Source: Bacteroidales bacterium
Lineage (GTDB): Bacteria; Bacteroidota; Bacteroidia; Bacteroidales; UBA7960
Direction of reading: 5' to 3'
Assembly: GCA_003554665.1 (NCBI GenBank)
Contig: PWGY01000062.1
Location: 1-17,731 of the forward strand
Length of the DNA stretch: 17,731 nucleotides
A model generated the notes under the pieces. It was not told where the DNA came from and did no database searches. It saw nothing but the letters and a program-made list of their open reading frames with translations. How positions within the stretch are numbered: position 1 is the stretch's first letter; each line of letters starts with the position of its first letter. The position numbers were made by a program, and so were the translations under genes. Shown in pieces: positions 6,506 to 13,842 of the stretch.

Positions 6506-7336
6506 CTAAAACCGGAATCCAAGGGTAAAGCCGACAGCACGTATTCCAAGAATACCACCTCCGACCAACAGGTCCACCCTGTCATCACCAACTTTGGCGG
6601 TCAAATCAAGTATCCCGGTGTCAATGTCATTGACCTCTTTCTCAATATCCCGCTTTTCCTGCTCAGTGAGTCCAATATCTTCTGACCCCCTGGCGGCAAA
6701 CTTGCCGTCAACCGATCCGATAAATGGTCCCAGCAACCACCAGTCAACCGTTATCCGGTTGCGTGCGCGCTGAAAACCAAGCATCAGCCCGCCACCATAA
6801 TAACTCAAATCACCCGACAACCACAAATCAACCGGTGGTTCGTCATCACGGTCAAACTCAAGTTCGCTGACCGCGTCCCAACTTCCGTAACGGAAAAAAG
6901 GTGCCACATAAAACCCATTGGGTGCACCTTTTGAACCGGGGTAAAATCGAATTTCAGGGGTGAGGGTCAGATAGGAAAACTTCGTTTCATCCAAAAACCG
7001 ATGGGCATTCACCTCTCCCTCATCAACAAATGCATCTTTTATGAACCCGGCAAAAGGGAGTTGTCCTTCAGGCCTGAAATTCACTCCGGCAGAAACCGAT
7101 AACCGGGGAGTGATGATCCGTTCATACTGCAGCGAAACGCCCGACACCAGGAGTGAGGAAAGGTTAATTTTTACAACATTTTTGTGCTTCGCCATTTCCG
7201 GAGCCGTTACCTCATCCGAAAACTGATTCGAAAAAAAGACTCTGTTGCTGGCATTATCAGCAGCAAAAAGCAAACTTCCGGCCGGCAAGCAGCAAATTGT
7301 CAAAAAGTACAGGCAAACTGCGATTGGCTTTTTCAT
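6506..7336 (-). CDS. Outer-membrane beta-barrel protein (DUF3575-like)
   Basis: A 276-residue secreted protein. The N terminus is a signal peptide (MKKPIAVCLYFLTICCLPAG..., likely cut near residue 25 after LLFAA). The mature part has alternating short amphipathic strands: VVKINLSSLLVSGVSLQYER, LSVSAGVNF, YLTLTPEIRFYP, GFYVAPFFRYG, YYGGGLMLGFQ. It ends VGFTLGFRF with a C-terminal Phe, the usual BAM recognition signal for barrels. Strand arrangement recalls the DUF3575 family of small Bacteroidetes barrels; that match is from pattern, not a search. A very charged loop, roughly EQEKRDIEKEVNDID, lies before the last strands and should be exposed or periplasmic. No function can be assigned. It is followed by the tRNA-Tyr terminator in opposite orientation. 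Confidence 0.82.
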   Translation of the reverse strand: MKKPIAVCLYFLTICCLPAGSLLFAADNASNRVFFSNQFSDEVTAPEMAKHKNVVKINLSSLLVSGVSLQYERIITPRLSVSAGVNFRPEGQLPFAGFIKDAFVDEGEVNAHRFLDETKFSYLTLTPEIRFYPGSKGAPNGFYVAPFFRYGSWDAVSELEFDRDDEPPVDLWLSGDLSYYGGGLMLGFQRARNRITVDWWLLGPFIGSVDGKFAARGSEDIGLTEQEKRDIEKEVNDIDTGILDLTAKVGDDRVDLLVGGGILGIRAVGFTLGFRF

Positions 7337-7387
7337 GAATCAATCTATTTAGTGATCAAAAACAAACTGAAACTTCAATTGCAGCAA

Positions 7388-7418
7388 ACAAGTTATGGAA
7401 ATATTTCCATGCAAACAA
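7388..7418 (-). promoter_or_regulatory. Candidate promoter with 16-bp palindrome in the spacer
   Basis: Read on the minus strand, a TTG (7416-7418) is followed after 20 bases by TAACTTGT (7388-7395), an imperfect TAnnTTTG. The spacer contains the perfect palindrome ATGGAAATATTTCCAT (7395-7410), which also touches the -7 element. A dimeric regulator bound there would block polymerase. The outer-membrane protein gene starts 51 bases downstream. The promoter match is weak; the palindrome is certain. Confidence 0.4.
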
Positions 7419-7569
7419 CAGCAGCATTCAATTGGTTCGAATTTATTTTCAGATCTTCTCCTGAATCAAAAAGGTGATGGCCGCTTCGCCTATCGAACAG
7501 GTGAATGGAGGTCACTCTCAAACCGCCTGGTTACACCGGTGGCGGGCAAACCATCAGGCTGATATAAAA

Positions 7570-8046
7570 CTAATTGAACATGTCCTGAATCTCCGGCCAT
7601 TTCTGCCTGATCATACCACCCACTTTCCGGTCAATGGGCAATGTAAAAAGCTCTTCGCAAACTGCATCCACGGGAATCCACCTGGCCGACAATGCCCCTT
7701 CTTTCTTTTCTTTAAAAGCAAAAGGCTTGCCTCCCACCTGAAGCGCCTCCGGGTCATCCAGCCTCATCAAATAATAGATGCTGATCAACTGCTTTCCGGG
7801 AATAAAACGGGTGGGTTGAAAAATATCTGTGGTGTAAAAATGCGACAACACCTCTACCTTCTGCCCAAGCTCTTCCATCGACTCCCGTTTCAGGCAGTCG
7901 ATCGTTCCCTCGCCAAATTCAAGACCTCCACCGGGAAATTTGGTCATGTGGGTTTCAAACCAATACTCATCACAAACCAGTAGCTGGTCTTTGTGGATAC
8001 ACAGTCCGTAAACACGAATTACAAAAGGATGGTTGTTCAAAGACAT
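7570..8046 (-). CDS. NUDIX hydrolase
   Basis: A 158-residue NUDIX protein. The NUDIX box is complete at about residues 40-62: G-x5-E-x7-RE-x2-EE-x-G, seen as GGLEFGE...KRESMEELGQ. The glutamates of REsmEE bind the catalytic divalent metal. The family hydrolyses nucleoside diphosphates linked to another group; the substrate here is unknown. The frame is open to an ATG at 8094, but that would overlap mnmD by 17 bases and add 16 poorly conserved residues. ATG at 8046 gives a normal NUDIX N terminus (MSLNNHPFVIRVYGLCI) 31 bases after mnmD. The two genes are probably co-transcribed, which would fit a housecleaning role but proves nothing. Confidence 0.88.
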   Translation of the reverse strand: MSLNNHPFVIRVYGLCIHKDQLLVCDEYWFETHMTKFPGGGLEFGEGTIDCLKRESMEELGQKVEVLSHFYTTDIFQPTRFIPGKQLISIYYLMRLDDPEALQVGGKPFAFKEKKEGALSARWIPVDAVCEELFTLPIDRKVGGMIRQKWPEIQDMFN

Positions 8047-8077
8047 AGTGTTAATTGTTTTAACGAAAAACAGCACC

Positions 8078-8794
8078 TCAACCCGCCTTGCCAATATTTT
8101 TCACTGCCCTGGTCATCTCTCGCTTTCCTTTAGGTCCTGATGGGTGATCCAGACAAAACCCGCAGGCTTTAAGTGCCCGCTTAACGGACCCTTTGGCACT
8201 GTAAGTGGTAAGCACACCTTCTTTTTTCATGGAAGCATATACACTGGAAAACGCCCCTTCGGTCCAGAGCTCCGGCTGTACCTGGGGTCCGAACGCATCA
8301 AAATAAACCAGGTCAAAAGCCTCAGCAGGCAGGGGTGCTTCATGCAAGCTATAAGGCCATTTCTCAAAAGAAAATCCAGGATGGATGGTTTCTTTGTGAT
8401 GAAAAGGCATTTCATGCATCCGCATAAATGCGTCCCGGGGTATGGAACCGGGCATCAGGTCAAAAAAGTTCAATAATTCGACCTCTTTCGGGGTCAATGG
8501 ATAAGGCTCCAGCGCCAGGTAAGAAATACGGCAACCGGCATCTGCCGACCGCATCAGGGTCAATAAAGCATTCAGCCCGGTACCCAAACCGACTTCAAGA
8601 ATACCAGCCTCAACTTTTTTGTTTTGCAAAACCAGGTCTAGCCCCTCCCGGATAAAAACATGCAAAGATTCCGGAAGAGCACCATGCACTGAATGGTAAT
8701 GTTCATTCAGCTCCGGCAGGAAAAGGGTATGAGAACCGTCGGCCGTCTGTATGAGCTTTCTGTTAAAAAAATCTGTCAAAGCAAAAATTTTCAT
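8078..8794 (-). CDS. mnmD: MnmD: tRNA (5-methylaminomethyl-2-thiouridine)-methyltransferase
   Basis: A 238-residue SAM-dependent methyltransferase equal to the N-terminal domain of E. coli MnmC, without the FAD oxidase half. Diagnostic segments are TADGSHTLFLPELNEHYHS (17-35), SAM motif I ILEVGLGTGLNAL (65-77), the catalytic-region motif YFDAFGP (164-170) and GPKGKREMTRA (220-230). MnmD methylates nm5(s2)U34 to mnm5(s2)U34 in tRNAs reading split codon boxes. Absence of the oxidase domain means the aminomethyl substrate must come from MnmEG using ammonium, as known for other stand-alone MnmD enzymes. The first gene of a probable two-gene unit with the NUDIX hydrolase; divergent from the prenyltransferase gene 72 bases away. 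Confidence 0.93.
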   Translation of the reverse strand: MKIFALTDFFNRKLIQTADGSHTLFLPELNEHYHSVHGALPESLHVFIREGLDLVLQNKKVEAGILEVGLGTGLNALLTLMRSADAGCRISYLALEPYPLTPKEVELLNFFDLMPGSIPRDAFMRMHEMPFHHKETIHPGFSFEKWPYSLHEAPLPAEAFDLVYFDAFGPQVQPELWTEGAFSSVYASMKKEGVLTTYSAKGSVKRALKACGFCLDHPSGPKGKREMTRAVKNIGKAG

Positions 8795-8851
8795 CCAAAA
8801 TTAAACAAAACAGCGGGTTTTTTATTTTAATATATACTAATATTGTAATAC

Positions 8852-8859
8852 CAAAAATA
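8852..8859 (-). promoter_or_regulatory. Candidate -7 element for mnmD
   Basis: Read on the minus strand this is TATTTTTG, an exact TAnnTTTG. A TTTG (8877-8880) lies 17 bases upstream, a shorter spacer than the usual 19-21 bases. Transcription would begin about 50 bases before the mnmD start, in the AT-rich region shared with the divergent prenyltransferase gene. That gene has a weaker TAATATTG at 8838-8845. Confidence 0.4.
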
Positions 8860-8866
8860 CTGAATA

Positions 8867-9808
8867 ATGACCCAAGCAAATAAAGCAGGAATCGTTCAGG
8901 CCTGGCTGGCACAAACCCGGGCCAATTTTCTTCTTCTGGCCGTATTTCTGGTAGCCATCGGCCTGGCCTTTGCGGCAAAGTACAACCCCGGCGTATCATT
9001 CAACTGGCTTCATGCGATACTGATTACAGCCGGAACAATCTCCGCCCACATTGCCGTGAACCTTTTCAATGAACTTTCCGATTATTATACAGGAATTGAC
9101 TTCCAGACCAAACGCACCCCTTTCAGCGGCGGAAGTGGCATGCTGACCGGCGGACATACAAAACCCAGGCAAGTTAAGATTGCCGCAGCAATCACCCTTA
9201 TTTTTTCCGGGGGTGTCGGCCTTTATTTCAGCCTTGTGTCTCATTGGTCCATTGCCCTCATTTCCCTCATCGGTGCTTTTACCATTGTATTCTACACCAG
9301 GTTATTGTCACGCATAAGCCTTGGAGAATTGTTCGCCGGACTTGTGCTGGGGTCACTGGTTGTATTGGGGGCATTTATTGCCCAGAGCGGGTCACCTGGA
9401 ATGGCACTGTCAGCCCTCGTTCCCTTTGAGGTCTGGCTCGTTTCCCTGCCCCCAGGCGTTCTCACTGCTATGCTGCTGTTGCTCAATGAATTTCCTGACA
9501 CTGAAGCCGACAAAGCAGGTGGCCGCAAACACCTGGTAATCAAACTGGGGAAAAAACGTTCAGCCAGGCTCTATGCCGCTTCGATGGTGTTCGTCTTTCT
9601 GTTTATTCTGGTGTTGCCATTAACAGGCATTGCCTCAACATGGCTGTATCTGGCCCTGCTACCTTTCCCCCTGGCGATCAAGGCCGCAGTAACTGCCATC
9701 AGTCATGGAGAAGAGACCCAAAGGTTGATGCCGGCACTGGGAATGAATGTGATGGTCGTTCTTGGAACCGATCTGCTGATCGCTGTGGCCGTCATTATGC
9801 AGCTTTAA
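8867..9808 (+). CDS. UbiA-family prenyltransferase (MenA-like)
   Basis: A 313-residue polytopic membrane protein with about eight or nine hydrophobic segments. Two aspartate-rich metal/diphosphate motifs of the UbiA superfamily are present: N65-LFNELSDYYTGID-78 and NEFPDTEADKAGGRKHL (207-223). RTPFSGGSGML (83-93) follows the first motif, as in quinone-precursor prenyltransferases. The enzyme joins a polyprenyl diphosphate to an aromatic or other acceptor in the cytoplasmic membrane. 1,4-dihydroxy-2-naphthoate (menaquinone synthesis, MenA) is the most likely acceptor in this phylum, but no other men gene is here, so the acceptor stays open. Its stop codon shares the TTAA at 9805-9808 with the convergent methyltransferase gene. 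Confidence 0.85.
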   Translation: MTQANKAGIVQAWLAQTRANFLLLAVFLVAIGLAFAAKYNPGVSFNWLHAILITAGTISAHIAVNLFNELSDYYTGIDFQTKRTPFSGGSGMLTGGHTKPRQVKIAAAITLIFSGGVGLYFSLVSHWSIALISLIGAFTIVFYTRLLSRISLGELFAGLVLGSLVVLGAFIAQSGSPGMALSALVPFEVWLVSLPPGVLTAMLLLLNEFPDTEADKAGGRKHLVIKLGKKRSARLYAASMVFVFLFILVLPLTGIASTWLYLALLPFPLAIKAAVTAISHGEETQRLMPALGMNVMVVLGTDLLIAVAVIMQL

Positions 9809-10515
9809 GCTTGCTCCTGTTTGCATAAGGCAGCCACGTAATGGTTGTCATTGCCATGGTAAATGACTTCAAGCTGCAACCCACATGAATGCGCTATAGC
9901 AGCCAGATTGTCCAAATCCACAAAAAGCCAGGGAAAAGGCTCACCCTTCAGTTCTTTATAGGTGAGCTGGTAGGTCACTTCCCCGTAATAATGATCTCCC
10001 ATGGGAAGCAAAACAGAACCGTCTTCCTGCTCATACATATATGCCAGGTCGGTGGATTCCACAAAGATTTCGCCTCCAGGTAAAAGCAGCCCGGCAACAC
10101 GACTAAGTAACTGAGGCAGTTTCTCAAGACCGCCGGCAATTCCGATGCCATTCATCAGAAACAGGGCGGTATCAAACCCTTTCCGGTCAAACTTCCAGAT
10201 ATCTGCGCAAAAAGCATGCTTTACGCCCCTGGCCCTCATTACCTCAACAGCACCGGAAGAAATATCAATGGCCACCACAGATTTCCCTGCCTCCTGCAGC
10301 ACAAGTGCATGACTTCCCGCACCTGCACCAACATCGAGGATTGCTCCCCTGCTTTTATCCAGCACAAGGCGCTCCCAGGGAGGCATTTCTTTGTAGCCCC
10401 GGAAAAAATAGCTTACCGGCAATGGCTCAGGGTCGGAAAGGCTGGTATCCACCATGATCACCTCTTCCGTTTTGCCATCCATAAAGTCCAAAAAAGCCTT
10501 GCCAAACACATCCAT
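9805..10515 (-). CDS. Class I SAM-dependent methyltransferase
   Basis: A 236-residue Rossmann-fold methyltransferase. Motif I is AILDVGAGAGSHA (58-70), followed by the ribose-binding acidic residue Asp84 in VAIDIS. LLPGGEIFVESTD is the usual post-motif III strand. The substrate cannot be read from sequence; the C-terminal part has the many aromatic residues common in small-molecule methyltransferases. The ATG overlaps the stop of the QueA-like gene by one base (TAATG on the minus strand), so translation is probably coupled. That makes it the last gene of the acyl-CoA ligase/QueA operon. The 3' end overlaps the convergent prenyltransferase by four bases. Confidence 0.85.
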   Translation of the reverse strand: MDVFGKAFLDFMDGKTEEVIMVDTSLSDPEPLPVSYFFRGYKEMPPWERLVLDKSRGAILDVGAGAGSHALVLQEAGKSVVAIDISSGAVEVMRARGVKHAFCADIWKFDRKGFDTALFLMNGIGIAGGLEKLPQLLSRVAGLLLPGGEIFVESTDLAYMYEQEDGSVLLPMGDHYYGEVTYQLTYKELKGEPFPWLFVDLDNLAAIAHSCGLQLEVIYHGNDNHYVAALCKQEQA

Positions 10516-11756
10516 TACTCACGGGGGTTAAATAACAGGCAGCTGTCGCCATAACTTAAAAACCGGTACCCCTGCTCCAGGGCGTGGCTGTATATCCGGC
10601 GCCAGTCTCCTCCGGTAAAGGCAGCCACCAACAACAGCAGGGTGCTTCCGGGCTGATGAAAATTGGTCAGCAATATGTCAGTCATCCGGAACTGGTACCC
10701 CGGGGTAATCAGGAGGGCAGTCTCGCCACGAATCTGCTGAAGACCTTTCTCCCCTGCCCATTTTAACAGCGAACCAACAGCTTCCCGGACTTCAGGCAAA
10801 CTCCCCTTCCATTCATAAGGGGTCCACTGTGGCAGAAACAAAACCTCACCTGCAGGTTTGACGCCCTTATATATCAACGCTCCAAGCCAGTAGAGGCTTT
10901 CCAGGGTGCGCATGCTGGTTGTGCCGACACAGGCCAGCGACCCCTTGTGCCCTGAAAGCCGGCGGAGAAAATCCGTTTCAACCACAAATTGCTCATTGTG
11001 CATCGTATGTGTACCGATGGTTTCTGAAGTAACCGGTTTAAAGGTACCTGCACCAACATGCAATGTGACATAAGCCGTTGAAACTCCTTTATTATGTAAG
11101 CGTTCAAAAACCTTCGGCGTAAAATGCAGACCTGCTGTCGGAGCAGCCACCGAACCCTCATCACGCGCAAACACTGTTTGGTAAGTCTGTTTATCACTTT
11201 CTTGAGCTTTGCGGGTTATATATGGAGGCAAAGGAGTCATGCCCGCCTCCTCAAGTACCTCCCCGAAGCTCATGTCGGCCGGGGTCCAGTGAAAGCAGAT
11301 CTGCCGGCCTTCACTCCTGCTTCCCTCCAGGGTGGCCCGAAGGCTAAAACCGGTTTGCGGATTCCTGATTTCCAGTTCTCCTTCCTTCCATTTTTTCAGG
11401 TTGCCCACCAGGCACTCCCATCGAACCGGAGACACCTGACCCAAAGCCCTTTGCACATCCTTTTCAGGAGAAAGCGGATTCAGACAGAAAACCTCAACCC
11501 TTGCACCACTTGGTTTAAAAAACTCCAGCCGCGCCTGTACCACCCTCGTGTTGTTAAGCACCAGCATGGTGCCGGAGTCCAGGAAATCATCCAGCTGCCG
11601 GAATTTTGCATCGGTTATTTTTTCCCCGGAATAAACCAGCATACGTGAGGCATCCCTTTCCCTGAGCGGATAGGGGGCTATTTGTGTTTCAGGCAGCTTG
11701 TAAGTATAAGCTGCCATTGCAAGGTCTTTTACATTATCCTGCCTGATATCACTCAT
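10515..11756 (-). CDS. queA: QueA-like S-adenosylmethionine:tRNA ribosyltransferase-isomerase, enlarged form
   Basis: A 413-residue member of the QueA family; classical QueA is about 340-360. Conserved segments are LVLNNTRVVQARL (65-77), GSVAAPTAGLHF (201-212), TLHVGAGTF (231-239), GTTSMRTLES (278-287), TNFHQPGSTLLLLV (364-377) and GYRFLSYGD (396-404). QueA transfers and isomerises ribose from SAM onto preQ1 at position 34 of tRNA-Tyr, His, Asn and Asp, giving epoxyqueuosine. An extra segment of roughly 40-50 residues (about 289-345, with LPQWTPYEW) separates GTTSMRTLES from the PGYQF motif. FHQPGST replaces the usual FHLPxST. It may be true QueA or a paralogue of changed function. ATG overlaps the upstream stop as ATGA. 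Confidence 0.87.
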   Translation of the reverse strand: MSDIRQDNVKDLAMAAYTYKLPETQIAPYPLRERDASRMLVYSGEKITDAKFRQLDDFLDSGTMLVLNNTRVVQARLEFFKPSGARVEVFCLNPLSPEKDVQRALGQVSPVRWECLVGNLKKWKEGELEIRNPQTGFSLRATLEGSRSEGRQICFHWTPADMSFGEVLEEAGMTPLPPYITRKAQESDKQTYQTVFARDEGSVAAPTAGLHFTPKVFERLHNKGVSTAYVTLHVGAGTFKPVTSETIGTHTMHNEQFVVETDFLRRLSGHKGSLACVGTTSMRTLESLYWLGALIYKGVKPAGEVLFLPQWTPYEWKGSLPEVREAVGSLLKWAGEKGLQQIRGETALLITPGYQFRMTDILLTNFHQPGSTLLLLVAAFTGGDWRRIYSHALEQGYRFLSYGDSCLLFNPRE

Positions 11757-13693
11757 GATTTAAGCGATGAGATCACCGATTTATTCCGTGCATTGAACAG
11801 GTCTTTGCCCCCGGGGGTGTAGAGAAAATGAATGGTGTCCTGGTAATAAGTGTGTATGGCCGGCCGAACAATTTTCATGGTGCTGTTCATCAAGCCGTTG
11901 CCTTCCGAAAACGGTTCCGACAAGAAGGCCACAGCGGCCGGCAGCCATCTGGGCGGGAAACGGTCTTCCATCTCTCCGCCGGGAAAGTAACGATCCATTT
12001 CGGTTTTCAGGCGTTCAAGGGCTGCCTGCTGCCCCTGTTCCGTGTCCGGTTCCAGCCCCCGCCCGGACAAATACTGCAGCACCGCACTCCGGTTAATTAC
12101 AATAAGGGCAGCCGTATACCCCTGCTGGTTGTTATACAGCATGACCTGATCAAAGAAAACAGAGTTCTCCATCATGGCTTCCTCAATACCCTCGGGGCTG
12201 TACTTTTCCCCGTCACTGCCTATGAGCAAACTTTTGCTTCGGCCCAATACAAAGAGGTACCCTTCATGATCAAGGTAACCCAGATCACCCGTATGAAGCC
12301 AACCATCGCGAATGGTTTCTGCGGTGGCCTCCTCATTATTCCAGTAGCCTGCCATCACATTGTCACCGCGGATCACAATTTCACCCTGCTCCCCGATGGG
12401 CTTCTCCCGGCCGTCCTCGTCACAGATTTTCAGGTCCAACCACGGCACCACCTTTCCCGAAGACCCCAGCTTATGAAACTCAGGAGTATTGGAAGAAATA
12501 ACAGGTGAAGCCTCTGTAAGACCATATCCCTGGTACATGGGAATCCCAAGGGCATAAAAAAAGCGTTGCAGCTCAATGTCGAGCAGCGCACCCCCGCCGA
12601 CAAAAAAGCGGAGCCGTCCGCCAAAGCCCGCACGCACCTTTCTGAACAAGATCTTGTCGAAAAAACGATACAGCGGCCTGAGCAGTTTTCTGAAGCCAAC
12701 TCCTTTATTATGCCCTTCCCGATTATAGGCGGTGGAAACTTTCATGCCCATATTAAAGAGCCACCAGGCAACTTTCCCCTTCTCCTTTACACCACGCTCA
12801 ATGTTGTTGCGGAAATTTTTGGCAAGCGCGGGTACGCTCAATAAAAAATGGGGACGGATCTCCTGAATACACACAGGAATATTCCTCAACGTTTCATTGA
12901 CTGTTTTTCCGGTTTTCAGTGAGGCCAGGCTGGCCCCGTTGCGGATAAGGGCGTAGATCCCAACGGTATGGGCAAAAGAATGATCCCAGGGAAGAATGTG
13001 CAGTGAGGTATATTCCGGGGGAACCTCAAAAATAGCTGAGGCTTGCTCCACATTGTGCAGGTAATTCTTATGGGTCAGGATAATCCCTTTGGGGTCGGCT
13101 GTGGTTCCTGAAGTATAGCAAATATTCGCATAATTGTCTGGCAGCAGACCACCCTTTCGTTTTTCCAGAACAGGCTCAACAACATCCCGTTGTAAATTAC
13201 CCTGCTCCCTGACAGACTTCATTTCCATTACCCTGCATCCCGGGCTTCCGGAGGTATCGGCCAACTCTTCCCCAATTGGGTCAAGCACAGCTACAAAGGA
13301 AAGATCAGGCAACTGTTCAATCAAGCCAGGAATTTTATGGAAATGATTGCCTGAAACAATAATTCCCTTGCAACCCGCATGACTCAGCCTGAAATGTAAA
13401 TCCGCACTTTCCTGGATCTTTACTGAAAGGGGAACACAAACACCACCACAAAACAGAATGGCCAGCTCACTGATTACCCAGTCATTCCTGCCTTCAGCTA
13501 TCAGGGCAACCCGGTCGCCCTTTTCAACCCCGAGGGTCAATAATCCGCGCGCTGTTTCACATACCCGTTGATAAACCTGATCATAACTCATTCCCTCGTA
13601 CTGCCGGGCCTTTTTTTCCCAAAGAAGGACACGGTCAGGGAATGCATTCACACTTCGCTCAAACAACTGGACCAAACTCTTATTTTCCATCAT
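11753..13693 (-). CDS. Long-chain acyl-CoA synthetase (AMP-forming, FadD/FAA type)
   Basis: A 646-residue ANL-superfamily enzyme of the size typical for long-chain fatty acid-CoA ligases. Motifs in order: P-loop YTSGTTADPKG (193-203), LPWDHSFAH (234-242), the A5 motif YGLTEASP (390-397), GWLHTGDLG (464-472) and the hinge region GRSKSLLIGSDGEKYSPEGIE (484-504). The C-terminal lysine in STMKIVRP is the candidate catalytic lysine for adenylation. It activates fatty acids with ATP to acyl-adenylate and then to acyl-CoA at the inner face of the membrane. Two ATG codons lie in tandem at the start; either may be used. The first gene of the operon with the QueA-like and methyltransferase genes, and divergent from sulP across a 149-base repeat-rich region. 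Confidence 0.92.
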   Translation of the reverse strand: MMENKSLVQLFERSVNAFPDRVLLWEKKARQYEGMSYDQVYQRVCETARGLLTLGVEKGDRVALIAEGRNDWVISELAILFCGGVCVPLSVKIQESADLHFRLSHAGCKGIIVSGNHFHKIPGLIEQLPDLSFVAVLDPIGEELADTSGSPGCRVMEMKSVREQGNLQRDVVEPVLEKRKGGLLPDNYANICYTSGTTADPKGIILTHKNYLHNVEQASAIFEVPPEYTSLHILPWDHSFAHTVGIYALIRNGASLASLKTGKTVNETLRNIPVCIQEIRPHFLLSVPALAKNFRNNIERGVKEKGKVAWWLFNMGMKVSTAYNREGHNKGVGFRKLLRPLYRFFDKILFRKVRAGFGGRLRFFVGGGALLDIELQRFFYALGIPMYQGYGLTEASPVISSNTPEFHKLGSSGKVVPWLDLKICDEDGREKPIGEQGEIVIRGDNVMAGYWNNEEATAETIRDGWLHTGDLGYLDHEGYLFVLGRSKSLLIGSDGEKYSPEGIEEAMMENSVFFDQVMLYNNQQGYTAALIVINRSAVLQYLSGRGLEPDTEQGQQAALERLKTEMDRYFPGGEMEDRFPPRWLPAAVAFLSEPFSEGNGLMNSTMKIVRPAIHTYYQDTIHFLYTPGGKDLFNARNKSVISSLKS

Positions 13694-13746
13694 GGCAACC
13701 GGAAATTGGTAATAACTAGCCTAAATGGCCATATAAATCGACAAAA

Positions 13747-13803
13747 AAATCAGAAATATTTTGCAAATGGATTAATTTTGCAAAATCAGAAATAACTGAT
13801 TTT
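13747..13803. promoter_or_regulatory. Repeat-rich divergent regulatory region between acyl-CoA ligase and sulP
   Basis: AAATCAGAAATA occurs twice, 36 bases apart (13747-13758 and 13783-13794). TTTTGCAAA also occurs twice, 17 bases apart. The second copy lies inside the perfect palindrome ATTTTGCAAAAT (13775-13786). AAAATCAG (13782-13789) and CTGATTTT (13796-13803) form an 8-bp inverted repeat around six bases. TAATTTTG (13773-13780) is an exact TAnnTTTG for sulP and overlaps the palindrome. This looks like a regulator-binding region shared by the divergent genes; the regulator is unknown. Confidence 0.45.
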
Positions 13804-13842
13804 CCGCACAAAGATAATCTCCATAATGGTATAAATGATAAA

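Noticed and set aside
7474..7983. 169-residue plus-strand reading frame
   Set aside because: Antisense to the NUDIX gene with its complete NUDIX box; the translation has no recognisable domain.
8047..8094. Earlier ATG for the NUDIX hydrolase
   Set aside because: The extension overlaps mnmD and has no NUDIX-like character; ATG at 8046 fits the family.
11828..12508. 226-residue plus-strand reading frame
   Set aside because: Antisense to the acyl-CoA ligase; a codon-bias shadow of a long real gene.
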